From contig CAZFOO010000006.1 in assembly GCA_964520585.1 (NCBI GenBank), positions 1 through 64,000 of the forward strand: a stretch of 64,000 nucleotides of DNA, written 5' to 3'. Made by a program: the position numbers and the translations under genes. Below, piece after piece: positions 25,529 to 34,494 of this stretch; the stretch's first letter is position 1, and every line of letters starts with the position of its first letter. The notes below the pieces were generated by a model. The model searched no databases. It worked only from the letters and a program-made list of their open reading frames with translations, and was not told the origin of the DNA. Source of the DNA: PXAP01 sp964520585. GTDB lineage: Bacteria > Bacteroidota > Bacteroidia > Bacteroidales > PUMT01.

Positions 25529-26449
25529 TTATTCAATATCGACAACTTCCAAATCATAAACAAGTGTTGAATATGGAGGGATGATACCTTCAGATGATCC
25601 GTCTGATCCGTAACCTAATTCCCAGGGAACTATAATCATAGCCTTACCGTTTTCTCTCATCTTACTTAATCCTTCAATAAATCCGGGTATAACATTTGTC
25701 GAACTCATATTAACTACAAGAGGATTATCACTTTCACTCTGGTCAAAAACCCTTCCATCAAGCAACCTGCCTACGTAATGAACACTGACAATATCATCCT
25801 CAAGGGGAAGATCTCCGGTTCCGGCTTCTTGCTCAATATAATATAATCCGCTGCTGGTAGGTTCAATACCGGTTAATTCATTTTCTTCAATATATGCATT
25901 TAGAAGCTGTTGTTCATGCTCTGCAGGATCACTAATCACATCCAGAAGCTCTACATCATATATAAGCGTGGAATAAGGTGGTATAATTCCATAATCAGTT
26001 CCTCCGAATGCCAGATTTGAAGGCATTATAATTTTTGATTCCCCGCCTTCGTTCATAAGCATCAATCCCTCTCTCAACCCGGCAATACCAATATTTTCGA
26101 GTGAAAACTTAGCGGGTCCATATAATTTGTCTTCCCGGACAATTCCTTCTCTCTCTGCAAGATCCCTGTCACTTGTTTCAAAAACAGTACCATCGATAAG
26201 TGAGCCTGTAAATCTAATATTTACATAATCGGAACTCTGGGGACTATCGCCGTCTGATTCTGTTACTACAATGTAATATAATCCACTGCTTGTCGGTTCA
26301 ATATCGGAATAATTGTTTTCTTCAAGATATTCCTGCAGCTTGACCTTTTCCTCCTCTATCCTATCATCTTCCTTGTCGCAGGACTGCATTATAATGAAGG
26401 TTGCAAAAAGGAATAATGTTACTTTAAACAAGTATTTCAATTTAGTCAT
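25529..26449 (-). CDS. Lipoprotein with two FKBP-type isomerase domains
   Basis: A protein of 306 residues, a paralogue of the gene at 24244. Signal segment LFLFATFIIMQSC with the lipid Cys near 24, then two FKBP domains (about 65-170 and 205-305), each preceded by an acidic linker with a near-repeated motif (DIEPTSSGLYYI and GIEPTSSGLYYI). Both halves keep the late FKBP loop: GIIPPYSTLIYDVEL and GIIPPYSTLVYDLEV. A periplasmic folding role is likely. The repeated linker shows internal duplication of a one-domain ancestor. Confidence 0.9.
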   Translation of the reverse strand: MTKLKYLFKVTLFLFATFIIMQSCDKEDDRIEEEKVKLQEYLEENNYSDIEPTSSGLYYIVVTESDGDSPQSSDYVNIRFTGSLIDGTVFETSDRDLAEREGIVREDKLYGPAKFSLENIGIAGLREGLMLMNEGGESKIIMPSNLAFGGTDYGIIPPYSTLIYDVELLDVISDPAEHEQQLLNAYIEENELTGIEPTSSGLYYIEQEAGTGDLPLEDDIVSVHYVGRLLDGRVFDQSESDNPLVVNMSSTNVIPGFIEGLSKMRENGKAMIIVPWELGYGSDGSSEGIIPPYSTLVYDLEVVDIE

Positions 26450-26666
26450 GACTTTAATTATATTTAAATTTTAATATTAATACCGGGATCCGGCTAATAG
26501 AAAACACATTTATAAGACTACTTTCCTGACCCGAAGGTTGCAGTACGCAATAAATTAACGAAAATTAAATATATCTTATTATCTTTTTAAATAATCAGGT
26601 ATTATTATTTAATGGAAATAATAACTTTTCTTTACGGTGTATTAAGGAGGGTGGACCAAAAAATAA

Positions 26667-27548
26667 TCACCTTATATTTAACAATTCGACCTCGAAAACC
26701 AGAGATGTATAAGGTGGTATGATCCCGGTCGATGAGCCCTCCTTCCCAAAACCCAGCTCCGAAGGCACAATTACCAATGCCTTCTCTCCCTCTTTCATTT
26801 TGCCAATAGCCATTTCCAGACCTTCTACCACCTGCCATTCCTGTCCGTAAACAAACTCAAATTTCTCTTCACGCTTTACGGTAGAATCGAAAAATTTACC
26901 ATACATGAATTTCCCCTCGTAATGTAAATCAATGGTGTCTCCTTTTTCTACCTGTTTTCCAAAACCTTCGTTAAGCGTAAGGTAATATAAACCCGAACTG
27001 TCAGGTCTCAAATTCATCTGTTCTTCGCTTATAAACTGCTGAAGTCTCACTTTTTCATATTCACTGAAGTCCTCTATCCAGCTTAAAAAAGCTTCTTTTT
27101 CCTGAAGATATGATTGCTCAGTTTGAATATCTATCATATCTACAGATATTACAAATCGATCAGATTCTTCCAGAAAAGCAGGGGGAACTGTTCCAAGGGT
27201 TTTCTTGAAAAAATCGTTCGCATTTAATATGAAATCTGCATTATCCCCAATATGCATCATTGAAAAACACTCTTCAACAGACCCTCTGTATGAAGACTCG
27301 TTAAGTTTGAATTTCCTCCGTGCTGAAAAGAAAACAGAATCGTAAACAGTGCTGTAATCAAGATCCACTGTTATAAAATCGCCGGGACGGGGACTAACAT
27401 CACTTTCGCCTATAACATTGAGGCGGTAATGTATACCGGACCAGGTTTTATTGAATCCCGGATAATCTGATGACGGCTCACAGGAGGATGAAAAAAAAAG
27501 AAAAAGAATAATATATACCGGCAATAAAATTTTCTGCTTTGATGCCAT
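26667..27548 (-). CDS. Lipoprotein with FKBP-type isomerase domain, degenerate first copy
   Basis: A protein of 293 residues from the ATG at 27548, chosen because it gives a compact signal peptide (KQKILLPVYIILFLFFSSSC). An ATG 11 codons upstream (27581), 5 bp after the preceding stop, is possible. Only the C-terminal FKBP domain (about 185-293) is well formed, with LHYEGKFMYGKFFDST and GIIPPYTSLVFEVELL. The first half keeps a barrel-like pattern (TVDLDYSTVYDSVFFSARR) but lacks the conserved FKBP loop. It probably arose from a two-domain ancestor and lost first-domain activity. Confidence 0.85.
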   Translation of the reverse strand: MASKQKILLPVYIILFLFFSSSCEPSSDYPGFNKTWSGIHYRLNVIGESDVSPRPGDFITVDLDYSTVYDSVFFSARRKFKLNESSYRGSVEECFSMMHIGDNADFILNANDFFKKTLGTVPPAFLEESDRFVISVDMIDIQTEQSYLQEKEAFLSWIEDFSEYEKVRLQQFISEEQMNLRPDSSGLYYLTLNEGFGKQVEKGDTIDLHYEGKFMYGKFFDSTVKREEKFEFVYGQEWQVVEGLEMAIGKMKEGEKALVIVPSELGFGKEGSSTGIIPPYTSLVFEVELLNIR

Positions 27549-27586
27549 GGAACTTAAATTATTTTTGTAAAATATATTCATTTTAC

Positions 27587-28126
27587 TTACCCGGGAATTT
27601 TTCTGTCAGCTACTTTAACGACTTCAATTTCATATATCAACACTGCCCTGGGAGGAATTCTTTTTTGATCGCCGACAAGACCGTGGCCCAGGTATGGCGG
27701 AAGAATTAATCTTGCCCTGTCACCTTCCTGCAGCATTAAGACTCCTTCCTCCAGACCTGCTTCAACTCCTCCCTGACCGACCCTGAATGTCTTCAATCCA
27801 TCATCTTCAGAGCTGTAACATACGGTACCGTCCAGCAAACTAAGAGAATATTCAAGAGTGACCAAATTGCCGATTTCCACTTTCTTTCCCTTCCCATGCT
27901 TATAGATCTGATAACCAAGTCCGGTTTTACTAAACTCCATATCCCAGTTTCTCCTTTTAATATAGGCCTTTATAAGATCCATATCTTTGCCGACAAGAAA
28001 CTGATTTGCCCTCACCATATCATCTTTACTTACCTCTTGTTTTTGGGCTGTTCTGGTATCTGGTCCTTTATTGCCGGAGCAGGAGCATAAAATAATAAAA
28101 ATAACTAGAAGAATTTTGTTAGTCAT
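27587..28126 (-). CDS. FKBP-type isomerase lipoprotein, GldI-like
   Basis: A protein of 179 residues from the ATG at 28126, which gives a good lipoprotein signal (KILLVIFIILCSC). An ATG at 28156 overlaps the nrnA stop as ATGA and would add ten residues. The single FKBP domain covers about residues 75-170 (VTLEYSLSLLDGTVCYSS, GLEEGVLMLQEGDRARLILP, RIPPRAVLIYEIEV). GldI, needed for gliding and T9SS function in flavobacteria, has this form and, from memory, this position after nrnA. That name is likely but not certain. It should act in the periplasm. Confidence 0.8.
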   Translation of the reverse strand: MTNKILLVIFIILCSCSGNKGPDTRTAQKQEVSKDDMVRANQFLVGKDMDLIKAYIKRRNWDMEFSKTGLGYQIYKHGKGKKVEIGNLVTLEYSLSLLDGTVCYSSEDDGLKTFRVGQGGVEAGLEEGVLMLQEGDRARLILPPYLGHGLVGDQKRIPPRAVLIYEIEVVKVADRKIPG

Positions 28127-28152
28127 GAAACTTGTATTGCAGATTATAATGT

Positions 28153-29163
28153 TCATTTAATATATTCAGGTAACTTTGAAACAAACTTGCTTATTGTTTC
28201 TGAAAGGCTTAATTTTGATTCTCCACCAGAAGCATTAAGGTGCCCCCCTCCTTCAAAATTCTCAGCAGCAAAGATATTGGTGTCAAAATCACCTTTTGAC
28301 CTGAAAGATATTTTTACGTGATCATCATTTTCCATAAAAAAGGCAACAAACTTCACCCCTTTAATAGATAACGGATAATTAACAAACCCCTCCGAATCAC
28401 CACGTATATAATTATACTTTTTCTTATCCTTAAGGCTAAGGCTCATGTAGGCTGTTTTATATCGGTGAAGCACAACCATTTTACTATCAAGGCAATAACC
28501 AAGCAATCTTAATCTGTGCTCCGAAAAATTATCATAAACCATCGAATAAATATAATCCTTGTCTATTCCCCTTTTCAATAGTTCAGACAATACCCGGTAT
28601 GTTTCAGGCTGCGAAGAGTTATAATTAAATGAACCGGTATCAGTCATAATTCCTGTGTAAAAGCAGGTAGCAGATATTTCATCAATAAAACCGGTTTCAC
28701 CTATTGATTCAATAACTCTGAAAACCATTTCAGCCGTTGAACTTGAATTTATATCAGAAATAATAACATCAGCAAATTCTTCCGGTTCGGGATGGTGATC
28801 AATCATTATTTTAAAAGCCGCTGATCCTCTTATATATTCTTCTGCTTTGTCAGCCCTGGACGGGGTATTAAAATCAATGACGAACATCAACCGGGCGTCT
28901 GCAATTGCTTTGATGGCAGCAGATTTATTTTTACTGAAGACAATAATATTGTTATTGCCCGGTAGCCATTTGAGAAAATCAGGATATTCATTGGGCACAA
29001 TAACGCTGACATTTTTACCTTTTCTTTTAAGATAATGAAACAATGCCAGCGATGATCCAACAGCATCCCCATCAGGATTTACATGACTGATTATTACAAT
29101 ATCCCGGGACCTGTTGATAAGGGGATTTAATAATTCCGGTAATTTGGGATTATCGGTATTCAA
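28153..29163 (-). CDS. nrnA: Bifunctional oligoribonuclease/PAP phosphatase NrnA-like (DHH/DHHA1)
   Basis: A protein of 336 residues. DHH phosphoesterase motifs: VISHVNPDGDAVGSSLAL (about 23-40), FVIDFNTPSRAD, MIDHHPEPEEF and TGIMTDTGSFNYNSS. The DHHA1 substrate domain ends with FEGGGHLNASGG. The enzyme degrades short RNAs (nanoRNA, pGpG) and 3'-phosphoadenosine-5'-phosphate. It heads the run of FKBP lipoprotein genes and overlaps or nearly touches the GldI-like gene. Divergent from ndk across 328 bp. A TATATTTG box on the minus strand at 29240-29247 could be its promoter. Confidence 0.93.
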   Translation of the reverse strand: MNTDNPKLPELLNPLINRSRDIVIISHVNPDGDAVGSSLALFHYLKRKGKNVSVIVPNEYPDFLKWLPGNNNIIVFSKNKSAAIKAIADARLMFVIDFNTPSRADKAEEYIRGSAAFKIMIDHHPEPEEFADVIISDINSSSTAEMVFRVIESIGETGFIDEISATCFYTGIMTDTGSFNYNSSQPETYRVLSELLKRGIDKDYIYSMVYDNFSEHRLRLLGYCLDSKMVVLHRYKTAYMSLSLKDKKKYNYIRGDSEGFVNYPLSIKGVKFVAFFMENDDHVKISFRSKGDFDTNIFAAENFEGGGHLNASGGESKLSLSETISKFVSKLPEYIK

Positions 29164-29491
29164 TATATTTATTCTATTAAAAATATCTGGTTATAGTTGC
29201 AATTATGAAAAAGCTGTGCGATATTTAAATCCTAAAACACAAATATAATTATCATCACATTTGCGAAAATACATTTTTTAAATTAAATGAAAGCTTCATG
29301 GTTCATTATAATTCAAAACAAGGTCAGTTCCACACTCTGATAAATACTGCTAAAGGCGCTGTTATATATGTAAAACAAGTCAAAGGTCAATTTCACATCT
29401 GAATTTATCCTGTAAATTCCATAGTTGGACAAATACTGTTACCCGCATGTCAGAACTGCTTCATATTATCAGATAATTAAATTAGAAAATC
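29164..29491. other. 328-bp divergent intergenic region (nrnA / ndk)
   Basis: AT-rich promoter region. It holds a minus-strand TAnnTTTG-type box (29240-29247) and two loosely similar direct repeats starting AAGGTCA at 29320 and 29383. No gene was found in it. Confidence 0.5.
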
Positions 29492-29911
29492 ATGCCACAG
29501 GAACACACTTTAACAATTATAAAACCCCATGCTGTTCGTGACCAAAAGGCCGGCTCCATCCTGGCTATACTGAATGATGCTGGATTCCGAATAGCCGCTA
29601 TGAAAATGGTGAGATTATCAACCCGCCAGACTGAGGAGTTTTATAAAGAACACAATGAAAAATATTTTTACAAACCTCTTATTGAGATGATGTCATCGGG
29701 ACCGGTAATCCTGGTTATACTTGAAAAAGAGAATGCTATTTCGGATCTGCGGCAATTAATTGGCAGTACCGATCCTGAAAATGCACATCCCGGAACCATC
29801 CGTAATCTTTTTGGTTTATCCATGAGGGAAAATGCGATACATGCATCTGATAGTTACGAAAAGGCTGTCAGTGAATGTGCTTTTTTCTTTTCTAACCTTG
29901 AAAGATACTGA
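29492..29911 (+). CDS. ndk: Nucleoside diphosphate kinase
   Basis: A protein of 139 residues, full length for the family. It starts EHTLTIIKPHAVRDQ, has the ATP-site segment GPVILVILEKENAI and the phospho-histidine motif NAIHASDS near residue 113. It exchanges terminal phosphates between nucleoside di- and triphosphates. Divergent from nrnA and convergent with the amidase gene, 19 bp away. Confidence 0.97.
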   Translation: MPQEHTLTIIKPHAVRDQKAGSILAILNDAGFRIAAMKMVRLSTRQTEEFYKEHNEKYFYKPLIEMMSSGPVILVILEKENAISDLRQLIGSTDPENAHPGTIRNLFGLSMRENAIHASDSYEKAVSECAFFFSNLERY

Positions 29912-29930
29912 TTATATATAATATGCAGGA

Positions 29931-30728
29931 TTAAACATGGATATCAAACTGGTCACAGCTCCTTCCGGCCTGTAGTTTATTTCTTTCATTTTCCAAATCA
30001 TTACCATCCAGCTCTAGAGTTTTAATTTCCTGCTCTCCTTTACTGTTAAGTGAGATCACATTTCCTGTTAAACTAACGATCATCGAACTCCCGGAATAAA
30101 TAATATCATTGCCATCGGTTCCTGCCCGGTTAACTCCTATGGAATAAGACTGATTTTCAATTGCCCTTGCAGAAAGCAATGCAGTCCATACATCATTCCT
30201 GGCAGCCGGCCAGTTTGCGATATATATCAAAACATCATAATCCCAATGTGAGCTATAAAAACGATTCCTGCTCCATACTGGAAATCTCAGATCATAACAA
30301 ATAAGAGGGCATATTCTCCATCCTTTCAGATCTGTAATAAGCTTCTCATTTCCCGGACTGTAGTTCAAATGCTCTCCGGCCATTCTGAATAAATGTCTCT
30401 TATCATATGAGGAAAATGACCGGTCAGGTTTCATCCAGATAAGTCTGTTATAAAAATTATCGCCTTCAGCAATAATTATACTACCAGTAACAACACAACT
30501 TAGTTTTTCAGCCTGATCCGCCATCCACTTCATGGTTTGTCCTCCGGTTTTTTCAGCATGCTCCTTTGCTCTCATGGTAAAACCGGTTGTGAACATTTCC
30601 GGTAGAATTATGAGATCTGTTTCTTGCTTAATCCGTGAAAACATATCTGAAAGCATAGCCAGGTTATCCCCCGGTTTTTCCCAGATTATATTGGGTTGAA
30701 CAAGGCTGATTAATAAATTGTCATTCAT
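29931..30728 (-). CDS. Nitrilase-superfamily amidase (omega-amidase, YafV-like)
   Basis: A protein of 265 residues from the ATG at 30728; a TTG six codons earlier is the only other start. The catalytic triad of the carbon-nitrogen hydrolase family is visible: Glu in LILPEMFTTGF, Lys in YDKRHLFRM and Cys in PLICYDLRFPVW. The DLRFPVWSRN context fits omega-amidases that hydrolyse 2-oxoglutaramate or 2-oxosuccinamate. It lies 14 bp downstream of the acyltransferase gene and likely shares its transcript. Confidence 0.9.
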   Translation of the reverse strand: MNDNLLISLVQPNIIWEKPGDNLAMLSDMFSRIKQETDLIILPEMFTTGFTMRAKEHAEKTGGQTMKWMADQAEKLSCVVTGSIIIAEGDNFYNRLIWMKPDRSFSSYDKRHLFRMAGEHLNYSPGNEKLITDLKGWRICPLICYDLRFPVWSRNRFYSSHWDYDVLIYIANWPAARNDVWTALLSARAIENQSYSIGVNRAGTDGNDIIYSGSSMIVSLTGNVISLNSKGEQEIKTLELDGNDLENERNKLQAGRSCDQFDIHV

Positions 30729-30742
30729 AATGCATGTTGTTA

Positions 30743-31297
30743 TCAATTATTCATGCCGGTAGTAAATTTTTCGGGGTATTTAGGATTTATGTTCTTATAA
30801 AATTCCTTTACTTTCCGCATGTCAGATTCCATATCACCGGAAGGATAAAAAAGCTCTCCTGTACCAACCAGCTTTTTCTTATAATCAAAGAACCCTGGTA
30901 ATACAGGCACATTTGCTCCGGTAGCTATTCTGTGAAATCCGGTTTTCCAATCGGAGACTTTCTTCCTGGTTCCTTCGGGAGTAATAGTAAGAATAAATGT
31001 ATCATTAATTTCAAACTGCCGGATCATCTGCTCAACGATATCGCTTTTCCCCTGGCGGTCAACAGGGATTCCGCCCAAACTTCTTAACAGAATGCCCAGG
31101 GGAAAGTAAAACAGCTCCTTTTTAATCATTATTTTGGCTTTTATGCCGGAGGACAGATAAAACAGCTGGCCTAATACATAATCCCAGTTGCTTGTATGGG
31201 GAGCAGCAATAACTATGTACTTTTTATGCCCGGGAATGTCTCCTACTATCTTCCATCCCCAAATCTTCAAGATGTACCTGCTTAATATCCTGATCAT
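30743..31297 (-). CDS. 1-acylglycerol-3-phosphate acyltransferase family protein (PlsC-like)
   Basis: A protein of 184 residues, shorter than classical PlsC. The acyltransferase motifs are HTSNWD (H then four residues then D), GGIPVDRQGK and ITPEGTR. There is no obvious membrane anchor beyond one or two amphipathic helices. Such short versions in Bacteroidota may acylate lysophospholipids or other membrane lipids; the acceptor is unknown. It precedes the amidase gene. Confidence 0.85.
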   Translation of the reverse strand: MIRILSRYILKIWGWKIVGDIPGHKKYIVIAAPHTSNWDYVLGQLFYLSSGIKAKIMIKKELFYFPLGILLRSLGGIPVDRQGKSDIVEQMIRQFEINDTFILTITPEGTRKKVSDWKTGFHRIATGANVPVLPGFFDYKKKLVGTGELFYPSGDMESDMRKVKEFYKNINPKYPEKFTTGMNN

Positions 31298-31467
31298 TAT
31301 ATGATTTTAAACCCCGTTCAAAAACGCAAGTATACGAATGTACATTAAATTTTTTCTGTCAAAATTACACAACTACGCATGAATAAATTTGACTACGTCG
31401 ATTATACATGCTGCGTTTAGAGCTCTCAAAGATATTAGTTAGATGTGCAATTAATGTTAACGAAAAA

Positions 31468-32898
31468 TCAACAGGAATCTTTGTTGTTAAATCCTTCACG
31501 GTCCATTTTACCCCATCCTTTGTCTCCCAGCAGATAATCCCAGTTTCCCTTTATAGCCCAAAGAACCGTCAGGGGATGAAACAGAAAAGGTTCCAGAAAA
31601 GCGGTACCGATCAATTTAAGCACATCTCTCTTTTTTTCATACTTATGAAAAGTCATTTCCTCAAACAAAACGGCCCAAATGGAAAGAGATACAGAAAAAG
31701 TATATACAAATATAAAAAGCAGGATAAAGAAAGGCCAGTTCGGAGAACCAAAAATAACATAAAATATAAAAAATATAAGTGCAAAAAACTCTATAATGGG
31801 CGCAAGCCATTCAAAAAAGAACCAGTATGGATAACCAAGCATTCCAAAAACCTTGTATTTAGGCCGTAAAAATATCCTTTTATGCGCGAACAGGGTTTCA
31901 ACAGTCCCCCTGGTCCACCTGTTCCTTTGTCTCCCGAGAATTTTGAGTGTTGAAGGGACTTCAGTCCAACAAAGGGGATCGGGTATGTATGTTACTTTAT
32001 ATTTTTCACCCTTCTCGGACATGTATCTACGCATCCGCACAACCAGTTCCATATCCTCCCCTACTGTGTGAATGCTGTAACCCCCGCATTTAATAACGAT
32101 CTCACGGTCGAACATCCCAAGTGCTCCTGAAATAAGGAGCAGCCCGTCAAGCCTGGCCCAAGCCATACGCCCCATGAGAAATGCTCTTGTATACTCAAGT
32201 ACCTGAACACGTGCATAAAACTTCTTCGGCAAATGTACTCTTTTGATTTGCCCACCCTGAATATCACATGAATTGGCAATTCTGACCACCCCGCCGGTTC
32301 CTATAACTTTCCGGTCGGTTTCTTCCATAAAAGGTTTTACCATCTTAAGAAGTGCATCGGGCTCCATTATCGAGTCTACATCAATGCTGCAGACAAGCTG
32401 CCTGCGGGAAACATTGATACCTGCATTCAATGCATCCGCTTTCCCCCCGTTAACCTTGTCAATTACGGTAAGATTATGGAATGACCGGTTTTTTGATTTA
32501 TACACTCCCCTAATTCTTTTACATGGTATTCTGTAATCAAAAAAATAATTGACTTTTTCCAGGTCATAGGCACTGATTATTTTCTCTAGAGAATCATCGG
32601 TGCTGCCGTCATTGATAACAATAACATCAAAATTATTATAGTAAAGAGACAATAAAGCCCTTACATTTTCCACGATGGTTTTCGATTCATTGAAAGCAGG
32701 AGCAACTATTGAAATAGACGGGGTAAGTGGTGCCAGTATAATTGAATTATAGTCGACATAGCTGTTTTTTCTTAAATAACTTCTTAGAGTAATGGCTGAA
32801 AAAAGAGCCAGCAACACATATGCAAGAAAAATTGATAGAGTGATTAAAAGCACCATGTTACTTAAAAGCCATCCAAGAATATGGAAAATTTGCTGCAT
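31468..32898 (-). CDS. Membrane family 2 glycosyltransferase (BcsA/PgaC-like processive)
   Basis: A protein of 476 residues from the ATG at 32898, one base after the stop of the HEAT gene; a TTG six codons earlier is less likely. Two N-terminal hydrophobic segments, then the GT2 core with VINDGSTDDS, SIDVDS (D,D metal site) and GQRNRWTRGT (QxxRW), followed by three or four C-terminal membrane segments. This layout is that of processive synthases making and pushing a polysaccharide through the inner membrane (cellulose, poly-N-acetylglucosamine, hyaluronan). The sugar is not shown. There is no PilZ domain for cyclic-di-GMP. Confidence 0.88.
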   Translation of the reverse strand: MQQIFHILGWLLSNMVLLITLSIFLAYVLLALFSAITLRSYLRKNSYVDYNSIILAPLTPSISIVAPAFNESKTIVENVRALLSLYYNNFDVIVINDGSTDDSLEKIISAYDLEKVNYFFDYRIPCKRIRGVYKSKNRSFHNLTVIDKVNGGKADALNAGINVSRRQLVCSIDVDSIMEPDALLKMVKPFMEETDRKVIGTGGVVRIANSCDIQGGQIKRVHLPKKFYARVQVLEYTRAFLMGRMAWARLDGLLLISGALGMFDREIVIKCGGYSIHTVGEDMELVVRMRRYMSEKGEKYKVTYIPDPLCWTEVPSTLKILGRQRNRWTRGTVETLFAHKRIFLRPKYKVFGMLGYPYWFFFEWLAPIIEFFALIFFIFYVIFGSPNWPFFILLFIFVYTFSVSLSIWAVLFEEMTFHKYEKKRDVLKLIGTAFLEPFLFHPLTVLWAIKGNWDYLLGDKGWGKMDREGFNNKDSC

Positions 32899-32899
32899 A

Positions 32900-34381
32900 T
32901 TAAATTCTTTTATCAAGCACGTGTTTGATGATGATCATATAATTTTTATAATCTGATTTCATTAACTTCTCTAAAGCCTGCTGACCGGGTTCACCCATAT
33001 CGCGGACTGCCTTTGCAGCCTCTATCTGTAATTGCACATCATCTTCCTTATCAATAACCATTATCAGGAAGTTAAGAGTTGATTTATCAGAGAGTTTGTT
33101 TAAAGCAATAAGGATTTCCAGTTGATTTTGATAAACCTCGTATTTATAACGATGCTTCAGGTTAGATACAGATTCCTTTATTCTGAGATCACCGAGGACA
33201 GATATAGCCGTTTTTCTTATTTCCTGATCTTTATTATCCAAAAGGCTTATCACTTTTTCCCATGAATAAGTTTGCTTAAAAACTTTTATCATATTCAGCG
33301 CAAAAATTACAACCGTCCTGTTATCAGAATTTAACCATCGCTGAAAATCAGGAATTTCAAGGTTATAACTAATTATCATTTCGTGAACATTCATCTGCTC
33401 CCACATAGTAAAAGGCCGCTGCAGATGATCCAGAAATGAAAACCTGTCCTCGTCATTCAGCCTCACAAGTGCTAGCTGTGCCTCCATACGGAGTACACTG
33501 TTGTTACTGTGCAGGCACCGGATAATCTCATCATTGGCATCTTTTAAATTCATAAATGCAAGCTCACGAAATCCTTTGATCTTTATGTGCCATTTATTAC
33601 TGAAAGCCTTCATCCTGGAATCGGCATCGAGATTAAGATTATAATAAAGCTCACGCAATCTAACTGCCGCATCGCCGGAGAGATTAACTATAAGGTCTTT
33701 CATTTCTTCAACTAGTATAAGCCTTTTGTAATTGTCGCCGGCAATTTTATTGATTTTTTCCGGCACAGTGGATTGTTCCTGATCATTAAAAACATAATCC
33801 ATAAGAAGTAACTGGTACTTTTCTTTCAGGACCTGCAAAAGTCTTGATTCACCCTCCATCTGATTCCGGTGAAAAAGAATTATTGCAAGCAATACAAACA
33901 TTGATAATATGGAATATATTATTATAATGATAAGTATACGGATTAGCATGGAGGACTTGTCAAAATTTATTTCAGGAAGAAATAAAATTTTAACTGAACC
34001 GGAAGGTGATCGGATATCCTCTATCCGGTCATGGGGCAATCTTCTCAATGGATAAATATCGGTTGCTTGTTTAAAATAATATATGGCCTTTTCATATTGA
34101 TGGTGTTCAGCTGCCCACTCGGCCTTTCTGACTGCACTTTCATATCTGTGTGATGGTGCAGCCTCAATATATATTCCAGCAAGAGAATCGGCAATAGCAA
34201 ATGAGTTATTCGAAAGGGAATCGGCAATAGCAAATGAATTATTCGAAAGGGAATCGTTACTATCAGCTTCTACAGGGGTAGCATTTATATTATCCGGAAC
34301 AATAAATAAAAACAGTCCGGATATTAATCCGGTACAGATGTATTTATTTTTCAGGGACTTTATATGCTTCCAGGTTCTCAT
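32900..34381 (-). CDS. HEAT-repeat membrane protein of the polysaccharide operon
   Basis: A protein of 493 residues. A hydrophobic N-terminal segment (about 15-28) is a signal or anchor. A Ser/Asn/Asp-rich periplasmic stretch follows with an 11-residue perfect tandem repeat (SLSNNSFAIAD at 44-54 and 55-65). A TPR-like pair of helices lies around 75-110, a membrane segment about 146-172 and then helical HEAT-like repeats to the end, with turns such as SVLRMEAQLALVRL and DQEIRKTAISVLGDL. The repeats would face the cytoplasm beside the synthase if the segment spans outward-in. It sits one base before the synthase gene, so a scaffold role is plausible. Function is not known to me. Confidence 0.72.
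   Translation of the reverse strand: MRTWKHIKSLKNKYICTGLISGLFLFIVPDNINATPVEADSNDSLSNNSFAIADSLSNNSFAIADSLAGIYIEAAPSHRYESAVRKAEWAAEHHQYEKAIYYFKQATDIYPLRRLPHDRIEDIRSPSGSVKILFLPEINFDKSSMLIRILIIIIIYSILSMFVLLAIILFHRNQMEGESRLLQVLKEKYQLLLMDYVFNDQEQSTVPEKINKIAGDNYKRLILVEEMKDLIVNLSGDAAVRLRELYYNLNLDADSRMKAFSNKWHIKIKGFRELAFMNLKDANDEIIRCLHSNNSVLRMEAQLALVRLNDEDRFSFLDHLQRPFTMWEQMNVHEMIISYNLEIPDFQRWLNSDNRTVVIFALNMIKVFKQTYSWEKVISLLDNKDQEIRKTAISVLGDLRIKESVSNLKHRYKYEVYQNQLEILIALNKLSDKSTLNFLIMVIDKEDDVQLQIEAAKAVRDMGEPGQQALEKLMKSDYKNYMIIIKHVLDKRI
34187..34252 (-). repeat. 33-bp in-frame tandem repeat, two copies
   Basis: Two copies of a 33-base unit encode SLSNNSFAIAD twice inside the HEAT protein. One base differs. 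The unit length keeps the frame, so copy number may vary between strains. Confidence 0.9.
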
Positions 34382-34494
34382 TCTCTAGTTTATACTGCTA
34401 TTTTAGCAACCCTATCAATATTTAGTATTCATAAAAGATTATCAGGGCAGGTACCGGAGTATCTCTGCATGTAATCTTATTACAATTATTATAT

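Noticed and set aside
29320..29415. Two loosely similar direct repeats starting AAGGTCA upstream of ndk
   Set aside because: Only about 20 of 30 bases agree and spacing is irregular; may be chance.
31408..31869. 153-residue plus-strand frame opposite the glycosyltransferase gene
   Set aside because: Lies antisense to a well-supported GT2 gene, and its Lys/Phe-rich translation looks like a shadow.
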